A stretch of 64,000 nucleotides of DNA from Sphaerochaetaceae bacterium (GTDB lineage Bacteria; Spirochaetota; Spirochaetia; Sphaerochaetales; Sphaerochaetaceae), in NCBI GenBank assembly GCA_028532765.1, contig JAQQAR010000027.1, forward strand, positions 1 through 64,000, in the 5' to 3' direction. This document shows positions 8,739 to 17,250 of the stretch, in pieces (position 1 is the stretch's first letter; the number at the start of each line of letters is the position of its first letter). The notes under the pieces are model-generated. The model was not told where the DNA came from. It did no database searches and saw only the letters and a list, made by a program, of their open reading frames with translations. The position numbers were made by a program, and so were the translations under genes.

Positions 8739-9638
8739 CTAGAACTTTTCTACCTTCTCGTGCTTGTCCTTGGGGTGGTTCATGACAAAGCAGAATAGGT
8801 TCAGATAGTCCTGTAGGTCATCCCTGATGAATCCTGAGTGGGAGGCAAGGAAGAGTTTCAGCATCCTGCAGTATTGATTGATCCTGTTCAGCGGATTCTC
8901 GGAATCAGGCAACTGCTTGATCTGTCTCGAATCATACACGATGCTCCTGAGCCTGAGAGCTTCTACCAAAGGCCCGTGTGCTTGTTCCATGTCATGCCTC
9001 ATGGTAGATTCCGGCTTGATGTGAGATGCAAATGTGTCCAGTGTTCCCTGCTTGGTTGGTTTTCCCTCTCCTTCCACAAAGCAGATGACGTTGCTTTGGT
9101 CGCAGGCAATACCGATACAGATCTGGTTGCGGGACAATACCCGGTACTCTTTGCCATCGTCACTTCTCTTTATGTCGGAATTCCGAACCTTGTAGAAGGT
9201 CTCATCAAGCTCAACCTCACCTGACAGTACCAGAGTACCTTGGTATTCCCTCAATACCAGGAAGACCTTTTCCATCCAGTATCTTGTAGTTGTATAGGCA
9301 TTTCGGTTGCTCTTTGATGTCAGGCTGAAGCTGCCGTACCCAAATATGGAGAGCAAGAAGTCGAGCCATTCGGTAAGCGGTAGCTTATGGGAATCGAAGA
9401 TTGTGTTGGTCAAGGCATTGAAAGTCCGCCCGCAATCCTTGCACCTGAACCTGCGAACCCCGTTGGGGGTAAAGCCAAATCTCTGGATGGCGGGGCTTCT
9501 GCAGTGCCTGCATTCCTGTACCTCCAGCGAGTTGAGTAGCTCAACCTCGCCGGTATCAGAGATGGCGGGATGCTTCCAGTGATAATTGTCCTGATTGCTC
9601 TCATCGATAAATGCTTGAAGCGCTGTGGCTTCAGGCAT
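8739..9638 (-). CDS. IS1595-family (ISXO2-like DDE) transposase
   Basis: A zinc-finger region (CRHC ... CKDCGRTF) precedes the DDE catalytic domain, with VELDETF supplying the first Asp and later acidic positions around RHDMEQAHGPLVEAL. This fits the ISXO2-like domain of IS1595-type elements. The start is uncertain: the longest frame begins at 9902, outside the element, so it cannot be native. The ATG at 9638 gives 299 residues and a GTG at 9731 a longer form. The C-terminus runs to VEKF without interruption, so the gene looks intact and the element possibly active. Confidence 0.8.
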   Translation of the reverse strand: MPEATALQAFIDESNQDNYHWKHPAISDTGEVELLNSLEVQECRHCRSPAIQRFGFTPNGVRRFRCKDCGRTFNALTNTIFDSHKLPLTEWLDFLLSIFGYGSFSLTSKSNRNAYTTTRYWMEKVFLVLREYQGTLVLSGEVELDETFYKVRNSDIKRSDDGKEYRVLSRNQICIGIACDQSNVICFVEGEGKPTKQGTLDTFASHIKPESTMRHDMEQAHGPLVEALRLRSIVYDSRQIKQLPDSENPLNRINQYCRMLKLFLASHSGFIRDDLQDYLNLFCFVMNHPKDKHEKVEKF

Positions 9639-9683
9639 ATCGGACCAGGGGGCTTCCTCCTGGATTTCGATCTGATTTTCTTC

Positions 9684-9733
9684 ATGTGGTAGTCCTTTGC
9701 AAGAAGACAGAGGCCAGATAGGGACTACCACAT
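9684..9733 (-). other. 12-bp inverted repeat near the transposase 5' end
   Basis: ATGTGGTAGTCC (9684-9695) and GGACTACCACAT (9722-9733) are perfect inverted repeats with a 26-bp spacer. In minus-strand RNA the stem would cover an AAAGGA motif and an ATG at 9685, like foldback structures that block read-in translation of transposases such as IS10. Confidence 0.5.
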
Positions 9734-9811
9734 CGCAACTATCCAGCCAGCTGTCTTCACAAATTACAGCCACAGTATATGTCTTTGCTTTCCCCTGTTT
9801 CAATGGGGATT

Positions 9812-9827
9812 TATCAACACTGTGCAA
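9812..9827 (-). repeat. Right terminal inverted repeat
   Basis: TATCAACACTGTGCAA, a perfect inverted match of 8646-8661. Confidence 0.85.
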
Positions 9828-9837
9828 ATACGGATTT

Positions 9838-9848
9838 TTAAGGAAAAA
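9838..9848 (+). repeat. Right flanking direct repeat, containing the permease ribosome-binding site
   Basis: TTAAGGAAAAA repeats 8628-8638. Its AAGGA serves as the ribosome-binding site of the following permease and its last A is the first base of that gene's ATG. Confidence 0.55.
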
Positions 9849-10753
9849 TGACGAGCATGATGCAAGCAGTTGGTACACGAAACCGATGGATTTGGAGTGC
9901 AAGAATACTATTTTTGCTTCCCGTTTCGCTACTTTTCTTTTTCTTCTTTATTTATCCCTTCTTCTTTACGGTCTTTACCAGCTTCACCAGTTGGCGGGGT
10001 ATCGGGTCGATGGAGTTCAATGGAGTAAAGAATTATACCAAGTTGATAGCGGACCCTACCTTTCAGAAAGCACTAGGAAACAATATCGTCTGGGCTCTCT
10101 CACAAGGCTTGATCCAGGTTCCTCTTTCATGTTTGGTCGCCATGATTCTGGTACGTAAGCCATTTGGTTGGAGAGGGCTGAGAACTATCTACTACCTTCC
10201 TAATGTTATCTCTACCGTTGCCTTGGCAATGGTCTGGGTTGCTATCTACAACGTCGATGGACCCTTGAATGCAATTCTTGCCAGCCTTTTTGGGATGGAA
10301 AAGTATAACTGGTTGGGAAATCCTGATACTGCCCAGTTCTCCGTGATCTTCCAGACAGTCATCTATATCGGTTACTTCATGATCGTCCTGTTGGCTTCAG
10401 CGATGAATATCCCCAGATCGCTCTATGAAGCAGCAGAGATCGATGGAGCGAGTACCTTGGCCCAGGAGATCAATATCACCCTGCCCATGATCCGTGGTAC
10501 CCTGATCACCACCATGACCCTCGCCATGGCGTATGGGATGCGTCACTTTGAAGCGACCTTCCTGATGACCGGTGGGGGACCAGCGTATGCAACCACCACC
10601 ATGGGCATCGACCTGTACCTGAAAATGGATGCCTTGCGCTATAGTGAGGCCTCGACCAGCGGGGTGTTCCTCATCATCATGGGAACATTGGTCATTACCT
10701 TACTACGGAAACTCTTTGGTTCCTCGGACCCTATGAGTGAAATGGCACAATAG
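9848..10753 (+). CDS. Sugar ABC transporter permease, MalF/UgpA type
   Basis: The 301-residue protein has six predicted membrane helices, the first starting near ILFLLPVSLL, and the cytoplasmic EAA loop (EAAEIDGASTLAQEINITLP) that docks the ATPase. It is one half of a CUT1-family carbohydrate importer. ATG at 9848 lies 3 nt after AAGGA; ATGs at 9857 and 9860 are alternatives. The insertion sequence ends about 20 bp upstream, so the native promoter is now 1.2 kb away. No binding protein or ATPase gene accompanies it here. The next two genes suggest a sulfoquinovosyl-glycoside substrate. Confidence 0.9.
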   Translation: MTSMMQAVGTRNRWIWSARILFLLPVSLLFFFFFIYPFFFTVFTSFTSWRGIGSMEFNGVKNYTKLIADPTFQKALGNNIVWALSQGLIQVPLSCLVAMILVRKPFGWRGLRTIYYLPNVISTVALAMVWVAIYNVDGPLNAILASLFGMEKYNWLGNPDTAQFSVIFQTVIYIGYFMIVLLASAMNIPRSLYEAAEIDGASTLAQEINITLPMIRGTLITTMTLAMAYGMRHFEATFLMTGGGPAYATTTMGIDLYLKMDALRYSEASTSGVFLIIMGTLVITLLRKLFGSSDPMSEMAQ

Positions 10754-10767
10754 GAGCATATATCCAG

Positions 10768-11604
10768 ATGAAACATACCCCTGCATCAATCTTCGGCAAC
10801 ACCCTCAAATGGATTCTCCTGATTAGCTTGCTCGCTTTGGCATTGCTTCCCTTGCTCTGGCTGCTGATCAGCTCACTGAGAACCAATCTTGAACTGCAAA
10901 CCAATCCGTTTGGATGGCCACAGAAGTTCCAATGGGTCAACTACGCCAACGCATTATCCATGGCAAGTCTTCCTCGCTTACTGCTCAATTCAGTGGTTGT
11001 AGCAGTCGTTACCGTGGTGCTGAACAGCCTGGTAACCAGCATGGGAGCATTCATCCTCTCCAGGGAACATTTCAAGGGAAGGGACATCATCTATACCATT
11101 CTCACCGCCGGAGTCTTGGTACCGGTGATTTCTTTCATGGTTCCCTATTTCTCCATGATCACCCGTAGCGGTCTCTACAACACCCTGCTTGCCTTGATAC
11201 TTGTCTATACTGCAGTGAATATTCCTGTTTCCATATTCTTGGTGACGGCATTCATGAAATCCATCCCCAAGGAGTTGGAGGAGGCTGCCATCATGGACGG
11301 GTGCGGCTTCTTCAAGCGTTTCTCCATGATTATCCTTCCTCTCTCCCGCTCTGGGATCGTAACGGCAGCAACATTCTGTTTCATCTACTCATGGAATGAA
11401 TTCGTTATGGCGATGCTGCTGACCAGCTCCATAGAGTCTAGGACCATACAGCTCGGGATCAAGTTTTTCTCCAGCCAGTTCATTACCGATTACAGCAGCA
11501 TGTATGCAGCGGTCATTATCACGATCATTCCCAGCATCCTTGGGTATGTGTTCCTACATGACAAGATCATTGGTGGATTGACTACAGGTGGAGTGAAGGG
11601 GTAG
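10768..11604 (+). CDS. Sugar ABC transporter permease, MalG/UgpE type
   Basis: This 278-residue partner permease has six membrane helices and the EAA motif (EEAAIMDGCGFFKRFSMIILP). It follows the first permease by 14 bp and is followed after 2 bp by the GH31 gene, a clear operon. MalF/MalG-type pairs form the channel of CUT1 importers, with a separate binding protein and a shared or dedicated MalK-type ATPase that must be encoded elsewhere. Confidence 0.9.
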   Translation: MKHTPASIFGNTLKWILLISLLALALLPLLWLLISSLRTNLELQTNPFGWPQKFQWVNYANALSMASLPRLLLNSVVVAVVTVVLNSLVTSMGAFILSREHFKGRDIIYTILTAGVLVPVISFMVPYFSMITRSGLYNTLLALILVYTAVNIPVSIFLVTAFMKSIPKELEEAAIMDGCGFFKRFSMIILPLSRSGIVTAATFCFIYSWNEFVMAMLLTSSIESRTIQLGIKFFSSQFITDYSSMYAAVIITIIPSILGYVFLHDKIIGGLTTGGVKG

Positions 11605-11606
11605 GC

Positions 11607-13634
11607 ATGTTCAGTCATACAAATCAGGATGGAATCCTCTCGGTTTTCTTTAACCAGATGAAAATCCTTGAACATACGGCAGAGCATCCTGTCTTGATGC
11701 TCCAAAGAAACAACGCAACGATTGACATGTACCGAGGCAACTACTTCATCGATGATACTGTTGAGGAAACACTGGTATTGGATGTCTGTACCATCAGTGA
11801 AGCCTACATTGAGGGCAGGGGTGTGTGTATCCTCCATTTTTCCGGGGGATTGTATCACCTGACTTGTGAGCTCAGTGAACAGGATGGTCGACTGATCATG
11901 CGCTTTTCCCCACTTCCACAGCCATATAACCGGCTGGTCCTGCACCTCTTTGCAGAAGAGAGGGAGCACATCTGGGGATGTGGTGAACAGTTCTCATATT
12001 TTGATCTCCGTGGACGAAACTATCCGCTGTGGACCCAAGAGCAGGGAGTTGGAAGAAACAAGCATACGCACATCACCCAGATTGCTGATGAGAGAGATAG
12101 GGCAGGGGGTGATTTCTACACCACGTTCTATCCCCAGACTACCTTTGTCTCAAGCAGGGGGTATTTCCTTCACGCAAACACCGACGGCTATGCTGATTAC
12201 GATTTCTCCCAAGATCATGTTCATCGGTTGTTGTTCTGGGAGGTTCCCTCTTCCCTGGTAATCTCGGTAAAACCATCGCTATTGGAAGTTGTTCAGGATA
12301 TCTCATCCCTATTGGGTCGCCAGCCCTTGCTCCCTGACTGGGTCTATGATGGCATTATATTGGGAATTCAGGGAGGGACGAAGGTACTCCTGGATAAGCT
12401 GTCGTCAATGGAGGCTTTCTCCACACCGATAAATGGTATCTGGATCCAGGATTGGCAAGGAGAGAAATATACAAGTTTCGGAAAGCGCCTTTGCTGGAAC
12501 TGGCAGTGGGACAAGGAACTCTACCCTGGTTTGGACGCTGTGATCGATTCATTGAAACAACGGGGGATAGGAGTACTTGGTTACATCAACCCATATGTAC
12601 TCAAGGACTACCCGTTGTTCACAGAAGCTGCAGGGAAAGGGTATCTTGGCAGAAACAGACTGGGAGAACCCTACTTGGTGGATTTCGGTGAGTTCGATGC
12701 TGGAGTTGTTGATTTCACCAACCCTGAAGCAGTCCAGTGGTATGAGAAGGTCATACAAGACGAGATGATCAGTCTTGGCTTGCGTGGTTGGATGGCTGAC
12801 TTTGGAGAGTATCTCCCCCATGGTATCATGCTTCACAATGGACGGTCGGCACTCCTGGAGCATAATCCTTGGCCAGGGTACTGGGCACAGGTGAATAAGC
12901 AAGCAATTGCCAAGGCAGGGAAAAGCAATGAGATTCTCTATTTCATGCGTTCTGGTTCTGCCCTGAGCTTATTATCCTGTCCCATGATGTGGGCGGGTGA
13001 CCAGAATGTGGACTGGAGTGAGGATGATGGTCTTCCCTCAGCTTTGTGTGCAGCGCTATCCCTATCCATGAGTGGAATGGGATTGCATCATAGTGATATT
13101 GGTGGGTATACCACACTCTATGGGATGAAACGGAGCAAGGAGTTGCTGCTTAGGTGGTGTGAGTTTGCTGCCTTTACCCCACTGATGAGAACCCATGAAG
13201 GTAATCGACCAGCGGAAAACTGGCAGTTTGACTCCGACGAGGAAACCATCCAGTTCTTTGCGCGGATGACCAGGCTTCATGTTGCGTTGAAACCCTATCT
13301 CAAGGAGGTCGTGAGGGAGAATACTGAACAGGGTATTCCTGTTATGCGGCCTCTTTTCCTACACTATCCAGAGGAAGCCTTCTTTAACAACAAGGATTCT
13401 TATCTTCTTGGCAGGGATCTGTTGGTTGCTCCGGTATTGAAAGAGGGAGAGGATAGCAGGAAGCTGGTACTCCCCTCTGGGAGGTGGGTCCACCTCTTCA
13501 CCAAGGAACGTTTCCAAGGGGGGAGTTGCTGTGTAGATGCCCCCCTTGGGATGCCTCCAGTCTTTTTTCGCGAAGAGAGTGCTTTTGCTTCACTTTTCCA
13601 TTCGATTAGTACAGGAACGGTACCACTTCCTTGA
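11607..13634 (+). CDS. yihQ: GH31 sulfoquinovosidase (YihQ-like alpha-glycosidase)
   Basis: The 675-residue GH31 enzyme has the nucleophile Asp398 in WMADFGEYLP and acid/base Asp465 in AGDQNVDW. With a constant offset of 7 from E. coli YihQ, the sulfonate-recognition residues also align: Gln255, Gln281 (IWIQDW), Arg294 and Trp297 (TSFGKRLCW), and Tyr501 (DIGGYTTLYG). YihQ releases sulfoquinovose from sulfolipid-derived glycosides, so that reaction is predicted here, probably cytoplasmic since no signal peptide is seen. It is co-transcribed with two sugar permeases, like the transporter/glycosidase pair of smo clusters. No sulfoglycolytic enzyme is in the window. Its 3' end overlaps the next gene by 29 bp. 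Confidence 0.85.
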   Translation: MFSHTNQDGILSVFFNQMKILEHTAEHPVLMLQRNNATIDMYRGNYFIDDTVEETLVLDVCTISEAYIEGRGVCILHFSGGLYHLTCELSEQDGRLIMRFSPLPQPYNRLVLHLFAEEREHIWGCGEQFSYFDLRGRNYPLWTQEQGVGRNKHTHITQIADERDRAGGDFYTTFYPQTTFVSSRGYFLHANTDGYADYDFSQDHVHRLLFWEVPSSLVISVKPSLLEVVQDISSLLGRQPLLPDWVYDGIILGIQGGTKVLLDKLSSMEAFSTPINGIWIQDWQGEKYTSFGKRLCWNWQWDKELYPGLDAVIDSLKQRGIGVLGYINPYVLKDYPLFTEAAGKGYLGRNRLGEPYLVDFGEFDAGVVDFTNPEAVQWYEKVIQDEMISLGLRGWMADFGEYLPHGIMLHNGRSALLEHNPWPGYWAQVNKQAIAKAGKSNEILYFMRSGSALSLLSCPMMWAGDQNVDWSEDDGLPSALCAALSLSMSGMGLHHSDIGGYTTLYGMKRSKELLLRWCEFAAFTPLMRTHEGNRPAENWQFDSDEETIQFFARMTRLHVALKPYLKEVVRENTEQGIPVMRPLFLHYPEEAFFNNKDSYLLGRDLLVAPVLKEGEDSRKLVLPSGRWVHLFTKERFQGGSCCVDAPLGMPPVFFREESAFASLFHSISTGTVPLP

Positions 13635-14637
13635 GCGTGGATTTTGGAATGAAAATCTCGATCAGGTTCAGGCTCTGGCTCTTAATTAGATACAGGACGG
13701 TGTTCAGGGTACTCTTGGCAACTGCGTACCAGCCAGTGGCTTTCTGGGGTTGCTTGACCTCATTGGTAGGATCTGCATTGAAGGCTTCTCGGTCTGCTTT
13801 ACTCACCTGGAATGTATTGAAATCCCAAGCTCTGACATCATAGTCAGCCTCAAGTTCTTTCTCCTGAGGATCTGGTAGGCGGTGGAAGAAATCTATGCCG
13901 GTAATGGTTTCTATTTCATCGATACTGGTGGCGAAATCCTCAAGATCTTTTTTCGATCCCTCATTGGGGAGCAGGAAGGCGATGGACTTGAGCTCTGGCT
14001 CCCGATAGTCCAGGATAACCTTGTAGTACTGGTTTGGTATGGAGACTTCATTGTCTCCAATGGTGTCATAAGGGCCGTCAGTCAGGACAGGACCAGTGAC
14101 GACATAGATGCTTCCTTCTGTATCGGCAAAATTCCGAACTGTTGCCTCCAGCTTGCTCCATATCCCCCGGTTGAACTGTCCTTCCTGTGGACTCATATTG
14201 CTGAGATAGAAAGAACCACTCATTGCCTCTTCTGACCATGAGAGGTCAGCTGCAGGAATCAGGTGCCCTCGGTCATATCCACTTCCCCGATAGTCATCCA
14301 ATGATGCAGATTCGCTGGGAACGGAAGGATCACTTCTGAAATCATCTCCACGCTCGTACATGCCGTACAGTTCACTCCGGGTAAGCTCATATGCTACCCA
14401 ACGAGCTTGTTCATGCTCTTCATCGTAGAGAAGGGTGTATCCCGGATGAGTGACCACTATATCGGTTGGGGAGTAAGCTGGTATCTCCAAGTCAGGAATC
14501 CCAGAAGTCGAGGTCTGTACATATTCCTGTTCGTTTGGTGCAAGTATAATGGTCAACACCCAGAGAACTACCAGTACAACGAGGAGGGTCAGAATTCTCT
14601 TCCCTCTTTTTTTCGCCTTGTTTGTACGCCTTCCCAT
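13606..14637 (-). CDS. DNA/RNA non-specific endonuclease (NUC family), membrane-anchored
   Basis: After a Lys/Arg-rich start and one membrane helix (residues 14-33), the 343-residue protein has the beta-beta-alpha-metal nuclease core: DRGH at 122-125 (catalytic His125), Asn147 and the metal-ligand region QFNRGIW near Asn156. This matches the Serratia nuclease / NUC1 family, which cleaves DNA and RNA with Mg2+. The signal anchor suggests it acts on the outer face of the membrane, probably for nucleic-acid scavenging. A C-terminal extension of about 70 residues, ending in a hydrophobic stretch, is unusual. Confidence 0.87.
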   Translation of the reverse strand: MGRRTNKAKKRGKRILTLLVVLVVLWVLTIILAPNEQEYVQTSTSGIPDLEIPAYSPTDIVVTHPGYTLLYDEEHEQARWVAYELTRSELYGMYERGDDFRSDPSVPSESASLDDYRGSGYDRGHLIPAADLSWSEEAMSGSFYLSNMSPQEGQFNRGIWSKLEATVRNFADTEGSIYVVTGPVLTDGPYDTIGDNEVSIPNQYYKVILDYREPELKSIAFLLPNEGSKKDLEDFATSIDEIETITGIDFFHRLPDPQEKELEADYDVRAWDFNTFQVSKADREAFNADPTNEVKQPQKATGWYAVAKSTLNTVLYLIKSQSLNLIEIFIPKSTLKEVVPFLY

Positions 14638-14669
14638 GATTCCCTCCCCAAATTTGCCTAATACAGCAA

Positions 14670-14692
14670 GGAGAAGGTAATTTGCCTTCTCC
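14670..14692. other. Hairpin between nitroreductase and nuclease genes
   Basis: GGAGAAGG (14670-14677) and CCTTCTCC (14685-14692) form a perfect 8-bp stem. A second hairpin (GTAACCACGC 14707-14716 with GCGTG and GTTAC to 14733) overlaps the nitroreductase stop codon. Neither has a T-run, so they may slow or process rather than end transcription. Confidence 0.4.
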
Positions 14693-14729
14693 CTGCCTCT
14701 AGAGTTGTAACCACGCTATTGCGTGTAGG

Positions 14730-15236
14730 TTACGAACGAATATAGGTAATGGTACCCTGTTTAGGTACTCTTGGTGAAGGATAGTCACCCTTGGGATATC
14801 CTACAGCAAGGGTTCCGGTTACCTTGTATCCCTCGGGTACGCCGTATGACGAGAGTTGTACACCGAGCTCGGGATTATGGTTGATCCGATTGCACCACAC
14901 TGAGCCCAATCCCAGGGCATGAGCGGCCTGCATCATGTTGGTCATTGCACAGGCGGTGTCTTCCTTCTCAAAGGTATTCCCGATCTCAATGGAGACAAGA
15001 ATCAGGGTTGGTGCGTGGTAAAAAAATGATTCACCTGGACCTGCCACCTTTTCATCGAGCTTGCGCAAGGTCTTTGGGTCCTGGATTGCAGTGAAGTGCC
15101 AAGGTTCCTGATTCATGCCATTGGGGGCAAGAGTTGCTGCTTTGAGAATGAGATCGAGGTCCTCATCTCTGATCTGTTCATCGGAAAAACTTCGCACGCT
15201 TCTACGTGAGAGGATATGGTCAGTGATTGTATTCAT
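14730..15236 (-). CDS. Nitroreductase-family FMN oxidoreductase
   Basis: The start is the ATG at 15236 (MNTITDHILSRRSVRSF), the family's usual N-terminus with FMN-binding RRSVR. The 168-residue protein continues with AATLAPNGMNQEPWHF and the C-terminal VGYPKGDYP, typical of small NADH/NADPH-dependent nitroreductases. Such flavoproteins reduce nitro-compounds or quinones; the natural substrate cannot be read from sequence. It is divergent from lrgA. Confidence 0.88.
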   Translation of the reverse strand: MNTITDHILSRRSVRSFSDEQIRDEDLDLILKAATLAPNGMNQEPWHFTAIQDPKTLRKLDEKVAGPGESFFYHAPTLILVSIEIGNTFEKEDTACAMTNMMQAAHALGLGSVWCNRINHNPELGVQLSSYGVPEGYKVTGTLAVGYPKGDYPSPRVPKQGTITYIRS

Positions 15237-15295
15237 GGAAAGCCTCCTTCTCTCTATGGTACCTCTTCCCAGAATACCTTCCAATAGGGTATGGT

Positions 15296-15676
15296 ATGGC
15301 ATCCATGAAATACTTGATACAGCTTGCACTTATTTTTGGTCTCTGTCTGGTGGGGGATGTCATTTCCTTGGTGCTTCCGTTCACCCTTCCCTCAAGTGTG
15401 ATCAGCATGTTGCTGATTCTTGTGTTGCTATCCAGTGGGTTACTCAAAGAGCACCACATTGGCGAGAGTGCAGACTTCATGCTCAAGAACATGACGTTCT
15501 TTTTCATTCCCCCTGTGGTAGGAATACTGAGGTACTCCTCATTAGTCCAAAGTATATGGTGGCAGTTGCTTGTGGTGAACCTGGTTTCACTGTTTGCTTG
15601 TTTTGCAGCGAGTAGCTGGACCGTGGTCCTGGTACAATTTGTACAGAAAAGATTAAGGGAGAGAAAACATGCTTGA
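15296..15676 (+). CDS. lrgA: LrgA/CidA-family membrane protein
   Basis: The 126-residue protein has four membrane helices and the conserved LPSSVISMLLILVLL segment of LrgA/CidA (UPF0299). The start at 15296 is placed after AATAGGG; an alternative Met is three codons later. The family was described as holin-like in Staphylococcus and later linked to pyruvate or other small-acid transport. It overlaps lrgB by 8 bp, so the two are translationally coupled. Confidence 0.87.
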   Translation: MASMKYLIQLALIFGLCLVGDVISLVLPFTLPSSVISMLLILVLLSSGLLKEHHIGESADFMLKNMTFFFIPPVVGILRYSSLVQSIWWQLLVVNLVSLFACFAASSWTVVLVQFVQKRLRERKHA

Positions 15677-16349
15677 GATTCTTAGCTCTCCATTGTTTGG
15701 GATTTCCCTCTCGGTCTTTGCCTTTCAGGCAGGGGTTTTCATCAACAAGAAACTGAAAAACCCTTTGGCAAACCCCTTGGTGATTGCCATGCTGATCATC
15801 ATCGCTGTGCTACTCATTTTTGATATCCCTCTGGATGCCTATGAAGAAGGTTCTTCAGTCATCTATATGTTCCTTACCCCAGTCACCGCAGTGCTTGCTC
15901 TTTCAATCTACCGACAGAGAGATGTGCTGAGGCAGGCCTTTTTTCCGATAGTTATGGGCACGTTGGCTGGAGCCTTGGCTGCTCTTTCTTCTGTGGTAGT
16001 GACATGCAATCTGCTTGGTTTGGATAGGACAATTCTGGCCAGTCTGCTCTCCAAATCGGTAACCACCCCCATAGCCATTGCCTTGACCGAACAGTTTGGT
16101 GGCCTTCCCCCATTGACCATTGCTTCCACCCTTATCAGCGGTGTTGCCGGGAATCTACTCGCTCCAGTGCTTGCAAAGCTCTTTGGGATCAAGGATGCCG
16201 TTGCTCATGGTGTCGGTATAGGTGCCTGCTCCCATGCGCTTGGTACAAGCAAGGCCTTGGAGATTGGCGGTGTACAGGGTGCCATGAGTAGTATCTCGCT
16301 ATCTTTCTCAGCCCTTTGGACGGTCCTGCTTGCTCCGTTGTTTTTCTGA
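15669..16349 (+). CDS. lrgB: LrgB/CidB-family membrane protein
   Basis: The 226-residue protein has about seven membrane helices and the LrgB hallmark segments SKSVTTPIAIALTEQFGG and AHGVGIGACSHALGTSKAL. LrgB works with LrgA in membrane export or in pyruvate uptake, depending on the organism. Its end overlaps the convergent yitT by 42 bp. Confidence 0.9.
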   Translation: MLEILSSPLFGISLSVFAFQAGVFINKKLKNPLANPLVIAMLIIIAVLLIFDIPLDAYEEGSSVIYMFLTPVTAVLALSIYRQRDVLRQAFFPIVMGTLAGALAALSSVVVTCNLLGLDRTILASLLSKSVTTPIAIALTEQFGGLPPLTIASTLISGVAGNLLAPVLAKLFGIKDAVAHGVGIGACSHALGTSKALEIGGVQGAMSSISLSFSALWTVLLAPLFF

Positions 16350-17249
16350 TTTGATGATACGTCTCATCGGAACAAACCCCTCACCCAGTGCCTGGTAGGT
16401 CTCATGTACGAACATGAATGCCTTTGGGTCCTCTTCGTGTACAATCTGTGTCAGGTGGTTGATCTGTTGGTTGTGAACCACAGCCAGGAGGAGCTTCCTC
16501 TCCTTCTGCGTAAAGACCCCAACACCGTTGATCAGGGTTCCTCCATGTCTCAGCTCTGTGATGATGCGCTTTCCTATTGCCTCGTGCCGATCACTGACGA
16601 TATAGGCGGTTTTTGCGTATTTGGTTCCAAGGTTCATCACCATGAAATTCACCATCTGTCCTGAGATGTAGAGTGTGATGATTGCAAAGAGAGCACGCTC
16701 CAATCCAAAGACAAGTGCACCCACAATAATGATAAGCCCATCACAGAGGAAGAGCGCTGTTCCCAGTGCAAGCGGAGTGTAGCGGCTGATGATCTGGGCG
16801 AGGATATCAGTACCTCCGGTGTTTGCACCAGAGCGCATTACAACGCCAATACCACTTCCAAGCAAGACTCCTCCGAAGATAGCTGAGAGGAGCGTATCCA
16901 TCCTATCCACGTAGGGTAATACCCCGTCATAATTGGTGAGTTGTCCCATGAGGCTGACCCAAAGACTAAGCAGTATCGTTCCTGCCAGGCTCTTTGCTCC
17001 ATAGAGACGGCCAAAGATTCTCAGCCCTATGAAAAAGAGGGGAAGACTGATCAGGAGCATGACCAATCCTGTATCAAAACCGGTTACATGGTAGAGGATG
17101 GTTGCAATGCCGTTTACCCCTCCACTGGCAATTCTTGCAGGGGTTATGAATAAGGCAATTGCTGCTCCTGCCGCTGCTGTTCCCAAGACAAGATAGAGCG
17201 CCTCGATAATGAGGCGCCCGGTGTGTGAGTGCTGCATATCAGCATCCAT
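16308..17249 (-). CDS. YitT-family membrane protein (DUF161 + DUF2179)
   Basis: The 313-residue protein has six or so membrane helices (DUF161; GVNGIATILYHVTGFDTG and GSGIGVVMRSGANTGGTDILA) and a soluble C-terminal DUF2179 domain (GGTLINGVGVFTQKERKLLLAVV). YitT proteins are widespread and have no proven substrate. Its start lies one base after the uxuB stop, so it probably rides on the hexuronate operon, which is an unusual partner. Confidence 0.88.
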   Translation of the reverse strand: MDADMQHSHTGRLIIEALYLVLGTAAAGAAIALFITPARIASGGVNGIATILYHVTGFDTGLVMLLISLPLFFIGLRIFGRLYGAKSLAGTILLSLWVSLMGQLTNYDGVLPYVDRMDTLLSAIFGGVLLGSGIGVVMRSGANTGGTDILAQIISRYTPLALGTALFLCDGLIIIVGALVFGLERALFAIITLYISGQMVNFMVMNLGTKYAKTAYIVSDRHEAIGKRIITELRHGGTLINGVGVFTQKERKLLLAVVHNQQINHLTQIVHEEDPKAFMFVHETYQALGEGFVPMRRIIKSEKQRSKQDRPKG

Positions 17250-17250
17250 C

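Larger units (their letters stand above)
8646..9827 (-). mobile_element. IS1595-like insertion sequence
   Basis: A 1.18-kb element bounded by perfect 16-bp terminal inverted repeats (TTGCACAGTGTTGATA at 8646-8661, its complement at 9812-9827) carries one transposase gene on the minus strand. Outside the perfect repeats the flanks still match imperfectly, so the true ends may be about 10 bp further out, near the direct repeats. It separates the divergent DUF4867 gene and sugar permease operon. Confidence 0.85.

Noticed and set aside
9410-9685. A 91-codon frame starting at a well-spaced AAAGGA-ATG in the insertion sequence
   Set aside because: The product has no domain and lies out of frame within the transposase. 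Kept only as a possible regulatory start (see the foldback finding).
9639-9902. Transposase start at 9902
   Set aside because: It lies beyond the right terminal repeat, so it would use chromosomal sequence outside the element.
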